Below the pieces are notes generated by a model, which was not told where the DNA came from, searched no databases, and saw only the letters and a list, made by a program, of their open reading frames with translations. This document shows, piece by piece, positions 52,301 to 59,830 of a stretch of DNA of 64,000 bases. The stretch's first letter is position 1, and every line of letters starts with the position of its first letter. Source of the stretch: Leptura quadrifasciata (taxonomy: Eukaryota; Arthropoda; Insecta; Coleoptera; Cerambycidae); assembly GCA_963675555.1 (NCBI GenBank), contig OY776678.1, forward strand, positions 13,560,171 through 13,624,170, written 5' to 3'. A program made the position numbers and the translations under genes.

Positions 52301-54875
52301 TTTTTATTATAAGAAACAATAATTTATGTATTACGTTAGATCATAGAGGGCGCCGCAGGACTTGTATCTGATGATGAATTTTTTCATATTTTTTTTACGA
52401 AACGTTGTGGTACTTTTGGCCAGAAAATCTGATGAGGGCGTCATTTCCACATATAAAAGATACACTTGGTAGAACTGGATAACTCCAACCGTTTTCCAGG
52501 AAAGTGCCATTAAACATTTCAATAATGTTTTTAAAGACAGATTCAAATTTAATGAAACAAAGTGTATTTATTGAAAAAAGTACAAACCGTAAGGGAAAAC
52601 AAAATCGTAATATCAGCGTAAACTCTTTCTCACTAGTAACTAATGGATTATTTTCATGGTATTGAGATAAATACATAAATTAAGAGATTGTCTAAAATAA
52701 GGATCTAATCTTATTAAAAGACCAAAGAAAAGTTGACAATAATGACATTATAAACTATAAGATTTTCTTACATTGAATAATACATTTTCGCTGCGTTTTG
52801 TATTTTTCTCCATAGTTCTTCTCTTGATTTCATAGTATTTGCATAGACTAAGGACTTCATATGTTCCCACACATAATAATCCAAAGGATTATAATCAGGA
52901 CTCCTTGGTGGCCAAGCAAACTCACTTCCTCGACCGATTCATCTGCATGGGAAAGTCTCATCAAGATAATTCCTAACTTCAATGGAGAAACGAGGGGGAG
53001 CTCCATCTTGCATGAACCATATTCTGTTCAGTATGTCTAACATGAAAGAATATAATACTGTCCATTTAAATTTGGAGGAAGGACAAAAGGTTCCAATAAT
53101 TGATCGCCGATGATACCACACCAAACGTTAATATTAAATTCTTGCTAAAAATGTCTTTCTTTAACGGCATGAGGATTTTCTACTTCCCAGTAATGGGTAT
53201 TTCTCCAGTTAAAAACGCCTCGGTGAGTAAAAGTTGCTTCGTCGGTAAATAAAGTGTTCTTGACAAAATTTCGATCCCTGTTGTGTTTATTTAAAACAAA
53301 TTGACAAAATTGTAGCCTTTGTGGAAGACCCCTTCCAAGTCAGTTTTGTACAAGAGTGTGATGATATGGGAAGAAAAGTAGAAGCGTTCTTTACGTAAGA
53401 CTCTTAGGACAGATCGTTTGCTTGCCGCTGCTAAACGACTTGAGCTAACTTGAGGATCTTCTTCCACACGAACTAAAATTTCTAGTTCTTGATCTGGAGT
53501 AATTCGTTTCGATCGTTCTACATCGTTTTTATGGCGAAATGAACCCGTTTCTCCCAAACGATGCGACGAAACAGATCTTTGAAAATCTTATGGCCTGGCT
53601 GTATTCTATTTGGATATTGCAGCACGTGCGCTAAAATTATTTTGTGCGTAAACACATATTCCTCATTTCCCTTTTTTTTTTTTTTTTTTTTTTTTTTTAT
53701 ATACATTTATTTAACGTCGGCCTATTTCCGCTACTGAGGCCTAACACCGACGCCTGTAGACGAGCTACCCCCAACCAGGAATTTTGCCGAACCTCTTCCC
53801 TTAAGAAGAGTAGGGATCTTTTACTTGCCTAACATTTAATAGACAAGGGACTGACGGCTTTACATCCCCTCCGAAGGATGGTATATCTCCTATACAACCC
53901 TCGCCTAAGGTTGTATAGCTTCCGCGCATACACTGATATACAAGCTGCTGGAAGATATGTGAGGCGAGGACGTGGTCTTCGTTTGGAACGGTCACCAATC
54001 CAACTACTAACCACGCCTAACGTTGCTTTACATCGCATATCGAAGTATGTACATAGTAAAGACGCACTTACGCTCGCCCCCCATTTCCCTATTTGAAAAA
54101 TTATTATGTTTAGGTATTGTTAATGAAGAAGTGACAAAAAAGGGCATTTTGGTAGTAGTTTCTGATTTTATCATGGCATAACATGACTGCACGTAAAAAT
54201 AGCTAAACATTTATCAACATCAACAAAAGGTGGCATTGCATTTATGCACATGCTGCTATTGCTGCTAATGACATTATTCCTGTCGATTTGATAAAAGTGG
54301 AAATATTGAGTTTCAATTTCGGTTGAAAAAGTATCTATATACTTGATTACAAAACAATTATACTTTATAATTTATAAAAAAAAAGAACTAAGTTCCTCGA
54401 TGAACTACCTAATTTTCTGCAGGTTTCTTTGCTTTATGGAACAAAAATTGTTTGACATGTGATATTGCTAATACCTTACGTTTAATAAACAGAGATGAAA
54501 CGTGAGGCCCTTATAAAATATAAGTTTTTACATAAAATTAGATAAATAAAACGTTACAATCATTGTAAACAAAAATATGATTAATTGATATTTTATCTGT
54601 ACCAAGTGAACAAGTAAGCATGCCATCTATGAGGAAATAGTTTGCAATACATAAAGAGCAATCACTTTCTGTAAAATTATACTAAAATTGGTACAAACCG
54701 GATCGACAAGGGACTGTTCTTTAGGGGCGTCGACTTCCTCCTCGTCGGTGCTGTATTCCTCTAGGGTCCCATCGCAAAAATGCAAAATCCTTTTTGGAGT
54801 TTTTACATTTACTGCGGCAGCTTGGCCATTTTGTTCAACAGAATTTTCACGTGTTTCAGGACGAACAAGAACCAT
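40420..54875 (-). CDS. FAM177: FAM177-family protein, spliced gene, complete
   Basis: Joined from three exons on the minus strand: 54,699-54,875, 40,960-41,081 and 40,420-40,573. The total is 453 bases, giving 150 residues and a stop, which is a usual size for the family. The N-terminal part has the hallmark RILHFCDGTLEEYSTDEEEV; the middle exon gives STLTWGPWFWYKAWLAGTST and RIGEILASVFGITTP, matching the conserved WGP...G(E/D)xIASxxGI core. The C-terminus is a charged YYFELEEYKRREEQTKKEQE helix followed by a variable tail. Exon joins keep the frame (phase 0, then phase 2). Family knowledge: human FAM177A1 is a small Golgi-associated protein; the molecular role is poorly defined. The first intron is 13.6 kb and full of mobile elements. 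There is no in-frame stop or shift, so I judge the gene functional. Confidence 0.92.
40661..40838. mobile_element. MITE M1, full copy in FAM177 intron 2
   Basis: 178 bp with terminal inverted repeats AAAAAAGGCAACAAAAACTT / complement (25 bases, perfect to TTTACGA). Imperfect inverted pairing continues inward. It lies wholly within the second intron of FAM177. Related copies are at 43,410-43,584 and, in part, in the tandem duplication at 35.7 and 36.7 kb. Confidence 0.88.
40960..41081 (-). CDS. FAM177: FAM177 exon 2
   Basis: This exon has 122 bases between acceptor TTTCCAG (AG at 41,083-41,082) and donor AAG|GTATGT (GT at 40,959-40,958). It encodes the conserved tryptophan-rich core, TWGPWFWYKAWLAGTSTLGV, then VDRIGEILASVFGITTP. 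This segment is amphipathic and could associate with membrane. The frame shown at 40,911-41,126 on the same strand is this exon plus intron. Confidence 0.92.
41412..41656 (-). mobile_element. tRNA-derived SINE family A, copy 3, with extra bases in the head
   Basis: The minus strand begins CTGGTCGATAGCCGAGTGGG at 41,655 and ends in the TGTCTAATTTCTGTGGTGGT-like tail at 41,415. Relative to the copy at 24,750 it carries about 42 extra bases (ending AATTGG) between the A box and CGCGAGGTGG, which would stretch the distance between the A and B boxes. It is inserted in LINE Z, inside FAM177 intron 1. The frame at 41,430-41,612 is not a gene. Confidence 0.85.
42043..42468 (-). pseudogene. LINE Z ORF2 C-terminal part
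   Basis: 141 residues: LSLNVSKCIVISFSTKSTHV, FTFRDLGAIFDTKLSFAALV, FIRYKLEYASLVWSPYYITY, then SVQRRFLKFRSFKSDGVYPI. This is the thumb and connection region following the RT active site in Jockey-type ORF2. The stop at 42,043 is premature relative to related elements. Confidence 0.85.
43262..43409. repeat. (ATT)n microsatellite and spacer
   Basis: About ten ATT units at 43,262-43,290, then short spacer before the second full M1 MITE. Confidence 0.7.
43410..43584. mobile_element. MITE M1, second full copy
   Basis: 175 bp, matching 40,661-40,838 throughout (ACTATTTCGCCGGCAAATTG, GTCGGCTTATTTGATGACACC) with more diverged terminal repeats (AAAAAACGCAACAAGAATTT / complement of AAGATTGTATTGTCTTTTTT). 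It lies in FAM177 intron 1. Confidence 0.85.
43644..44593 (+). mobile_element. Possible P-like element with split THAP gene
   Basis: CATTTTTTTTGGGTGCGTTTCC-like sequence at 43,644 and the complement of CATTTTCTTGGGTGCATTATA at 44,593 form a weak inverted pair around a two-exon THAP-domain relic. If real this is a P-type non-autonomous element of about 950 bp. The intron (43,912-44,386) includes a repetitive-looking GC-richer block at about 44,020-44,310. Confidence 0.45.
43804..44492 (+). pseudogene. THAP-domain gene relic, two exons
   Basis: Exon 1 ends at 43,911 with donor AAG|GTAAGT and exon 2 starts at 44,387 after TATTTATATTTTAG. Joined, the frame reads ENTPIAYDFFRYPSDEARAE and then TWVIAAGRDLNKFRQALN, SHRHCGAHFVYSS and a stop. 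That is the second half of a THAP zinc finger (F-x-FP, W, then C-x2-H). The first Cys pair is decayed and the start (MDKPTLKTGR) is in a shifted frame. THAP fingers are carried by P-element transposases and by host regulators; here the lack of a further frame favours a transposon remnant. Confidence 0.55.
44678..45846 (+). mobile_element. P-like (THAP) non-autonomous DNA element, 1,169 bp
   Basis: Perfect terminal inverted repeats of about 36 bases start CCAAGGTTTGTAAAGTAAGA (44,678) and end with the complement at 45,846. Inside near the left end is a short THAP-coding start at 45,039. The rest is AT-rich and non-coding, so most of a transposase was lost. It abuts a 34-base piece of a mariner-like gene on the right. 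An 8-base target duplication expected for P elements was not convincing. Confidence 0.8.
45039..45149 (+). pseudogene. THAP-domain N-terminus in the P-like element
   Basis: MTGGKVCSVAVCKNNSKKAK then ESGVMFMFFSFPKK and a stop. C-x4-C followed by a FFSFP motif is the start of the C2CH THAP finger. Only the first about 35 residues remain. Confidence 0.7.
46560..46790 (+). repeat. Array of AGCTATGCAAAA-like motifs in the hAT element
   Basis: Nine or ten imperfect copies of AGCT(A/G)(T/C)(G/A)CAAAA (for example AGTTATGCAAAATT, AGCTATGCAAATAT, AGCTGTACAAAATA, AGCTATACAAAAGC, AGCTACACAAAAGT, AGCAGTACAAAAGT, AGCTATGCAATAG) occur every 20-30 bases. They are all in one orientation, 0.7 kb inside the left end. 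They may be subterminal transposase-binding repeats or a small minisatellite. Confidence 0.75.
47780..48225 (+). pseudogene. hAT transposase C-terminal part
   Basis: DRYNNMFGFLYNIYEPLDEE (about 47,838-47,900) leads by a frameshift into SLSNPLSVSQYIFENQLRIL and TLSVSLAYGERTFSKLSVIK, then NYLRSTILQDKLN (47,966-48,160). The ERTFSKL-x5-YLRSTI-x3-RL-like text is the hAT dimerisation domain, of the type seen in ZMYM1-like hAT proteins (family knowledge). Stops and shifts throughout; N-terminal zinc finger and catalytic core are not recognisable. Confidence 0.82.
49896..50332 (+). promoter_or_regulatory. TATA box and poly(A) signal inside the solo LTR
   Basis: TATAAAAG at 49,896-49,903 (after GTCGTTTG) would start transcription near 49,926, and AATAAA at 50,327-50,332 would end it, which gives a long R region of about 400 bases. 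This is the expected U3-R-U5 order for an LTR. Confidence 0.6.
50390..50545 (+). repeat. Three loose 60-bp tandem units in the LTR
   Basis: ACAGGGTACTCAAGTAGGCC, ACAGGGTGAAGCTTTAGGCC and ACAGGGTGTACCTATTGGCC begin successive units at about 50,390, 50,448 and 50,509. The parts between are diverged. Confidence 0.65.
50976..52105. other. Repeat-derived DNA without a clear gene
   Basis: A perfect 22-base palindrome ACTTCCGGTTTAACCGGAAGT lies near 51,081-51,101 (AACTTCCGG/CCGGAAGTT). GGCACGCCCTGTA at 51,494-51,506 is a mariner-type end. About 51,640-51,720 could encode GSIYERVAELEDEFNDFV, too short to classify. Frame 50,994-51,209 is not recognised. Confidence 0.45.
52110..53664 (-). mobile_element. 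Mariner-like relic C, interrupted by a 5S SINE
   Basis: The left end resembles TACAGAGTGGACCATT (52,118). Coding runs on the minus strand from about 53,664 to 52,770 in broken frames, followed by 3' untranslated sequence. The 5' part of the gene is cut at the 5S SINE (53,673-54,081); the host sequence resumes at 54,091. Frames at 52,331-52,676 have no recognised content. Confidence 0.82.
52770..53664 (-). pseudogene. Mariner-like transposase of relic C
   Basis: NEEYVFTHKIILAHV and PNRIQPGHKIFKDLFRR (53,660-53,560, the N-terminal domain) shift into GSFRHKNDVERSKRITPDQE and DPQVSSSRLAAASKRSVLRV (53,557-53,390). Then come THRGVFNWRNTHYWEVENPH (after the first acid), INVWCGIIGDQ, FMQDGAPPRFSIEVRNYLDE (second acid, 53,020-52,960) and WPPRSPDYNPLDYYVWEHMK (third acid). 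The second and third acids are 42 positions apart if the in-between stop (TGA for Trp after PCR) and frame changes are read through. Ends near AAKMYYSM at about 52,775. Confidence 0.83.
53673..54081 (-). mobile_element. 5S rRNA-derived SINE, full length
   Basis: 409 bp on the minus strand, flanked by a perfect 9-base duplication CATTTCCCT (53,664-53,672 and 54,082-54,090). The head at 54,081-53,985 includes AAGCAACGTTAGGCGTGGTT then AGTAGTTGGATTGGTGACCG, matching the 5S rRNA internal promoter. The middle has a small hairpin CTATACAACC...GGTTGTATAG (about 53,920-53,892). The tail GGCGTCGGTGTTAGGCC, TAGCGGAAATAGGCCGACG, TTAAATAAATGTATAT leads to poly(A) (poly-T on the plus strand at 53,673-53,698). 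The several small frames here are not genes. Confidence 0.94.
54091..54690. other. FAM177 intron 1, no other feature seen
   Basis: AT-rich sequence between the SINE and FAM177 exon 1, probably including the decayed 5' end of mariner relic C. Confidence 0.45.
54699..54875 (-). CDS. FAM177: FAM177 exon 1
   Basis: This exon has 59 codons, from ATG at 54,875-54,873 (context AAAAAAATGG) to LVDP, with donor CCG|GTTTGT (GT at 54,698-54,697). A longer frame extends upstream to 54,920, but the Met at 54,875 gives the protein start expected for the family and a good purine at -3. The acidic EEYSTDEEEVD motif is the most diagnostic part. An opposite-strand frame at 54,688-55,035 is a shadow. Confidence 0.9.
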
Positions 54876-55477
54876 TTTTTTCCAACAACGATCTAGAAAG
54901 TACACAACAACAATAAACAACTTTCTGACATTTGCTAATGCTAATGAACTATTACTTGAGAATTCTATTATTGAACTACTGCTGACCGCGACATCTGCAG
55001 AACAGTTGTATAACTGTTTCAGGATAATTGCGTAGTGTTCTACTTTTCACGGCTAAATATCTTGGTTCTGGAAGAGATGATGCTCTTTATGTTTATATAC
55101 TCATGACTAAGTACATAATAAACATGCAGTAAAGGAGAAATGTGTATGCCAATAACGAACATAATTGAACTCAATGATTTTTGTTGATCGTTATAGCAGT
55201 TTTTATGTATTTGTACTTTTAATCATTTGGTCGGTAACTTAAGGAATGGATATCCGGCACTCTATATCCAAAGTACATAATATTTTAAAAACACTCTGCC
55301 TGTCATATGGCGCAGTACGTCATGGATTTCTGATAAGAGATCTTTCTTTTCTTAGGCATTGAACAGGACGTACGTCTATTATTAATATAATATTGCATTA
55401 TCCATTCACGATGTTCTTGGATACGATTTTTTTTTGCTAGGTTATATAGATACAGAACATCCGTGAACTCTATACAC
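54876..55477. other. Upstream region of FAM177, no recognised element
   Basis: The 5' UTR and promoter of FAM177 must lie here; no clear TATA or Inr was picked out. A minus-strand frame at 55,303-55,500 (TDVLYLYNLAKKNRIQEHRE) is protein-like but not recognised. Confidence 0.4.
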
Positions 55478-56194
55478 TGTGTCCCAAATTGGGGGTGCAT
55501 GCATTGCTGTCTTTGTTATTATCGGAGATAGAGAAACAGTTAAATGGGGACTTTTTTGAAGAATCTTGTGACCGTTTCGATGCCGTTTTTAAATTTGGCC
55601 TAGCTATCTTCATTTCCGAAATATTCTAAAAAAACTGAAAAGGTGCATTTTAAAAAACTTCCTGTATCTGCCTAATTTTATGGCTGGTGATATTTTAATA
55701 AGTACATTGTTAGGACACTTTTTAAGGTGCTTTCTTTGATGTCATCAAAAAATTTCCACCATCATTTGTTTCTCAGTTAATGTCACTAACTTTGTTTTTC
55801 TTATGGACGCCATATTGGATTTTTTGTATGTTCAGTAGTGTTCTTAATTCCCATTTCAATGATGTATCACAATGTCAGGAAAAAATTATTTACTGGTGTA
55901 AAATATTAAAAAATTAAGTTTTCTAAGTAGGCTATGAAGAAAATTTATTTTAATATAATCCGATTTTATTAGCCTCAACTTAAAATTAAAACAAATTAAT
56001 TAAAACACATTCAAATGAGTTGCTGAATTGATTTGCACCGTCCAAATATTTCGGAAATGAAGATAGTTAAGCCAAATTTAAAAACGACGTCGAGACGGTC
56101 ACAAAATTCTTCAAAAAAGTCCCCATTTAACCGTTTCTCTATCTCTAACAAAGATAGCAAGGCATGCACGCCCAATTTGGGACATAGTGTATTA
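55478..56194. mobile_element. Foldback element 4, mariner/Tc1-type ends, 717 bp
   Basis: The arms at 55,478-55,632 and 56,040-56,194 are inverted repeats of about 155 bases with few differences. The outer ends read TACACTGTGTCCCAAATTGG on the left and TACACTATGTCCCAAATTGG (complement) on the right, a mariner/Tc1-like start with TA at the junction. The middle is non-coding. The minus-strand frame at 56,011-56,331 runs through the right arm and is not a gene. Confidence 0.85.
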
Positions 56195-57345
56195 ATATAG
56201 AATACGCACTTCAGAATATTTATTAAAAGATGTTTAGTCAGTCGGTGCACTTTCTTCTTCTTAAATGAAACATCCAAGTGAACATATCTGAAAGGCTTTG
56301 AGCTTAAATTAAGTGGTCCGACACACGGCACTTGCCATGTTAATCGGCGGCTACATAAGTGCTTGGTTTGTATTTAATTCAGTAGATGGCGCCCGGAATA
56401 TACCCCAGCAATTACCTAGGCATAGATAGACGGATTTCCTTTGATGCATGTAGTGTTGCATATATACACAACTAAGCGGCAAAACTAAAACAAAAAGAAT
56501 AACGAACTAAAAGGCTCTTTAAATATAAATAAAACAAATCTACAGAGCGTTAACTACACAGAACCTTTAAAACTGTATTTCTAATATTTCTATGCGTAAG
56601 TAACGACGAGACTTTATTTGTCCTTCCATCTATTGCATTACACTCAACTAAATATTTACGAAGCCATTCGTACGGGTCTTGTCGCATCACCTAATATACT
56701 ACACCATGGTTAAAGCCCAGATAAAACTTTAAATAGACTAATTTTTGTTATGATTATGAACGTTATATTTTTTAAATGCAATCTAAAAATTAATTCACAC
56801 AATTGAAAAGTATTTTTTTTTTCTAAAAACCCCAATTTTATTACAGATACAATGCAATAAAGTATTCCTTCACAAATTACTTTCTTTTAAATTTAAAGGA
56901 AGCTTAAAATATTTGTAATCTGGTGGACACTATATGTTTCATGTCACCATCAGTTTGCCAGAAGAAGAAGAATTTAATACACGACAAACGTCGTGATATA
57001 TATTGAGAAAGTAGGCAACAAGCACAGCGAGACAACGAGCATTGCGATTGCGAGCAAGGCAACACATTCTCTTTGGAAAAGGTAGATGCCTCTTCCTATT
57101 TCAGTCATTTCACGCAGATAAACACCTGAGATAACGGTTTACTATTCGTGTGCCGCGCAAGCATTTTTATTTTAATCTTGTGATAAAAAGCGATTAATCA
57201 GTAACTAGATAATAACATGATTATTAATAAAAGTTACACCTGAACGAATTTATAAGCTACCGCAAAAAAGTAATGCTGCAAAAGGAATGTGAGTAAAAAA
57301 TAATGTTATTTTTTACAGTTTAGTAGTGGCCTATTTATATTTCAG
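56195..57345 (+). other. Upstream region of the MISP-like gene, possible leader exon
   Basis: No transposon was recognised. Near 56,990-57,080 the text CGAGACAACGAGCATTGCGA and CTCTTTGGAAAAG|GTAGAT could be the end of an untranslated leader exon with donor at about 57,081, to be joined to the acceptor at 57,345. Inferred, not proven. Confidence 0.35.
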
Positions 57346-58117
57346 AAGTGAAAAAATGAGTAATCCAGGAAATAATACTTTAGACAGAATTCAAAGAGAA
57401 ATAAAAGAAACATTAGAACGAGAAGATGAACTGAAAAACGGCTATTCAAAAATACACAATGGGCATAATGGTCTCGACAGTGGTAATGTGGAAAATAATA
57501 TAAACAACCATCATGAATTTTCACATAAACAAAACGAGAATCCACCTGTAAACGGGTCAAACGGGGTGCAGAAACCAAATGGATTTAGGAGATTTACCCC
57601 GAACACTAATACAAAAGGTGTTATGCAAAAATTTTTTAAGTCCCGTGGGAAAGTAAGTTTGTCTTCAATAAAACCAACTGAAACAAATAACGGCTGGATA
57701 AGTGATGCAACCTTTCAACCAGCTAAATTAACTGTTGAGAAGGGTAAGCCGCTTAGAAATGGCTTTGTACCAGCTGAGGAGAAAATTGTGAAAGAACTGC
57801 AAGAATTTCAAATAAGAGAAGCAGAGTTGAGAAAGGAACGTAGGAAATCTCAACCCAATTTAATGGCAGCTTTGGAACTTGAAGAGTCTGAAGTAGAACT
57901 AGAAAATGGTTTTAAAGATAGTAAAGTTTTAAAACCAGCAAAATCCATGGCTAATTTATATAAACCAGAGGAAGAGGAAATACAGCAGAATCATTCCGCG
58001 CCTTGCAGTTTAAAGCCAGCTCGTTCTCTTGCTGCACTATGTGACCTTTCGGATGATGAAGTTGAGATGCCAGGTAATTTTTCTTTTTCTAGTATTAAAA
58101 ATTTAGAGATGGCTTAG
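57346..58117 (+). CDS. Coding exon of a MISP/AKAP2_C-like protein
   Basis: The exon probably starts after acceptor TTTATATTTCAG (AG at 57,344-57,345) with ATG at 57,356: MSNPGNNTLDRIQREIKETL, EREDELKNGY. The next 120 residues are polar, rich in Asn, Gly and Lys. EEKIVKELQEFQIREAELRK then ERRKSQPNLMAALELEE follows, a charged helix with the IxxELxxxxxREAELRxER pattern of AKAP2_C/MISP-type domains (family knowledge; by eye only). The end carries KPAKSMANLYKPEEEE and KPARSLAALCDLSDDEVE. The frame runs to a stop at 58,117, but a donor CCAG|GTAATT at 58,073-58,075 suggests splicing after MPG. No signal peptide or membrane segment. Family members organise actin or the cortex; a role here is inference. 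The longer frame from 57,326 would begin in the intron. Confidence 0.75.
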
Positions 58118-58509
58118 TAGGTACCCTGAATTTACGTTACAACTTTATACCTACTATTAAATATTTTTGGCAAATATATATATATATATATTGATTTAAA
58201 ATTTTATAATGTCGTAATAATTATTATCAGTATAGTTTTATCAGGAATTAAATATTTTATCTTATTTATGTACATTATAGGTGGGTACGTCAATATTGTG
58301 GGGAATTTAATGTTGAATAATTTTGATTTTATTTTGTAATTACATTTTTAAATCAAATTATTATGATATTTGGTTGTTGGCGTTATAATATTTAATATTA
58401 ATATATCAGTCAGATTCATAGAAAATATATCAGAGTTTGAAATTAAATAAATTTAGTATTTTACCAATATTTCTGGTAGGTTACTTAGGTTTCTTTAGAA
58501 AAATTTAAA
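58118..58509. other. Intron or 3' UTR of the MISP-like gene
   Basis: AT-rich, with a short (TA)n tract at about 58,172-58,190; no other feature. Confidence 0.45.
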
Positions 58510-59830
58510 ATTAAAGAATAGAATGGAATTCTTTATTCATCATGTAAAGTCACAAAATAGTGTGGCTTATTACACTAATTAATACAAACATACAATAAAT
58601 AGGAATAAAATAATAATAGTAATAAAACCTTAAACTAGAATTTTATTGTAAATATTCATCTACAGAATAAAATGCATACTGACTAGATACTTAAACAAAG
58701 CTTTTTTAAAAGAGTTAAAATTGTCGATGTGGGCAAAGAGACTGGTGATATTAGAACAATTGATTCCTTGATAAGTATGGGAATTTTGGCCTACACTTAG
58801 TCTAGAGAATGGGATCCAAAGTTCAGTATATCTGCGTTTGGGCTGATTGTCAATATCACTATTTCTTACATACAAGCTTTCTTGCTTTTTTATATATAAC
58901 ACAATTAAAATATATGTAAAGTGATGGTAGTGTTACAATTGATAGAGCTATAAATACCTCTTTACAGCGAGAATGCACAGATAGACCAGTCATACAATGA
59001 ATAATTTTCTTTTGAGCTGCAAATGCTTTGGAAGTGTGTGATGAACTTCCACAGAAAATTAATCCATAAGACAGACCAGACTAGAATAAACCAAAGTATA
59101 CTAATTTTAAAACATTAAGAGAGACAGAGGACTTCAAACATCGAATATAAAACATCCTTTAAGTACTTAATTTTGTCAATAAATTTTTGGTGTGACTTTC
59201 CCATGTCATTTTATAATCCAAAATTAGGTACTCCCAGAAATTTTCTCTCTTCTGTATGAACAATTGACTGATGATTTGCCTTAATTAAAATACTTGAATT
59301 ATATGACCAATGTTCTTGGGTAAGAATGATATAAAAACTGTTTTACCAGCATTTAGAACTAGAGACCATTGCTTAAACACCATTTAGAAAACTCATCTAC
59401 TGATGTATTGGCTTGAATAACTGTGGTCTCCATAGAGCTACTGGACATTAAAAAGTTTATATCATCAGCATAGATAATTAACGCATTAGGTGTTACGCAA
59501 ATTCATAAAAATTAAAAAGAGTAAGGGACGGAGGATAGATCCCTGTGGTACACCTGTTTTCACTTATCTGAAATCAGATTTATACGAATCAATTATTACT
59601 ACTTGCTTTCTATTATCCAGATAAGAGTGGACCCACTAATGCGCTAGCCCATGTAGGTACTCCCAATCTTAAAAGTTTTTCCAAGAGCAAATTCTGTTCA
59701 ATTGTGTCAAAAGCTCTACTGAGGTAAAAAAATAAAGCTATTGGTTGTTCCTTGCTATTTACATAATCTTTCAATCTTGCTTACTGTGGATTTATTTTTT
59801 CTGAATCCATGTTGACTTCAGAGTTGCAAT
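58510..59830 (-). mobile_element. LINE 11, 5'-truncated
   Basis: Minus strand. The 3' tail is marked by ATTCCATTCTATTCTTTAAT at 58,515-58,535. The C-terminus at 58,902-58,660 reads ESLYVRNSDIDNQPKRRYTE and SRLSVGQNSHTYQGINCSNI. Upstream, a decayed PQG block lies near 59,560-59,510 and ALFFYLSRAFDTIEQNLLLE (first RT Asp motif, here YLSRAFD with the Asp lost) near 59,740-59,690. Strongly decayed. Confidence 0.78.
58660..58902 (-). pseudogene. LINE 11 ORF2 C-terminal end
   Basis: 80 residues with YVRNSDIDNQPKRRYTELWI, RLSVGQNSHTYQGINCSNIT and a closing FNSFKKALFKYLVS, the usual end of CR1/Jockey-like ORF2 (final helix ...FKKALKxYL). The preceding protein lies in other frames. Confidence 0.75.

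Noticed and set aside
54688..55035. Plus-strand 115-residue frame
   Set aside because: It overlaps FAM177 exon 1 in antisense and shows no domain beyond composition.
56011..56331. Minus-strand 106-residue frame
   Set aside because: Half of it is the right arm of the foldback element at 55,478-56,194; the mirrored arm encodes similar text, which is a repeat effect.
57342..57578. Minus-strand frame opposite the MISP-like exon
   Set aside because: Shadow of a real plus-strand coding exon.
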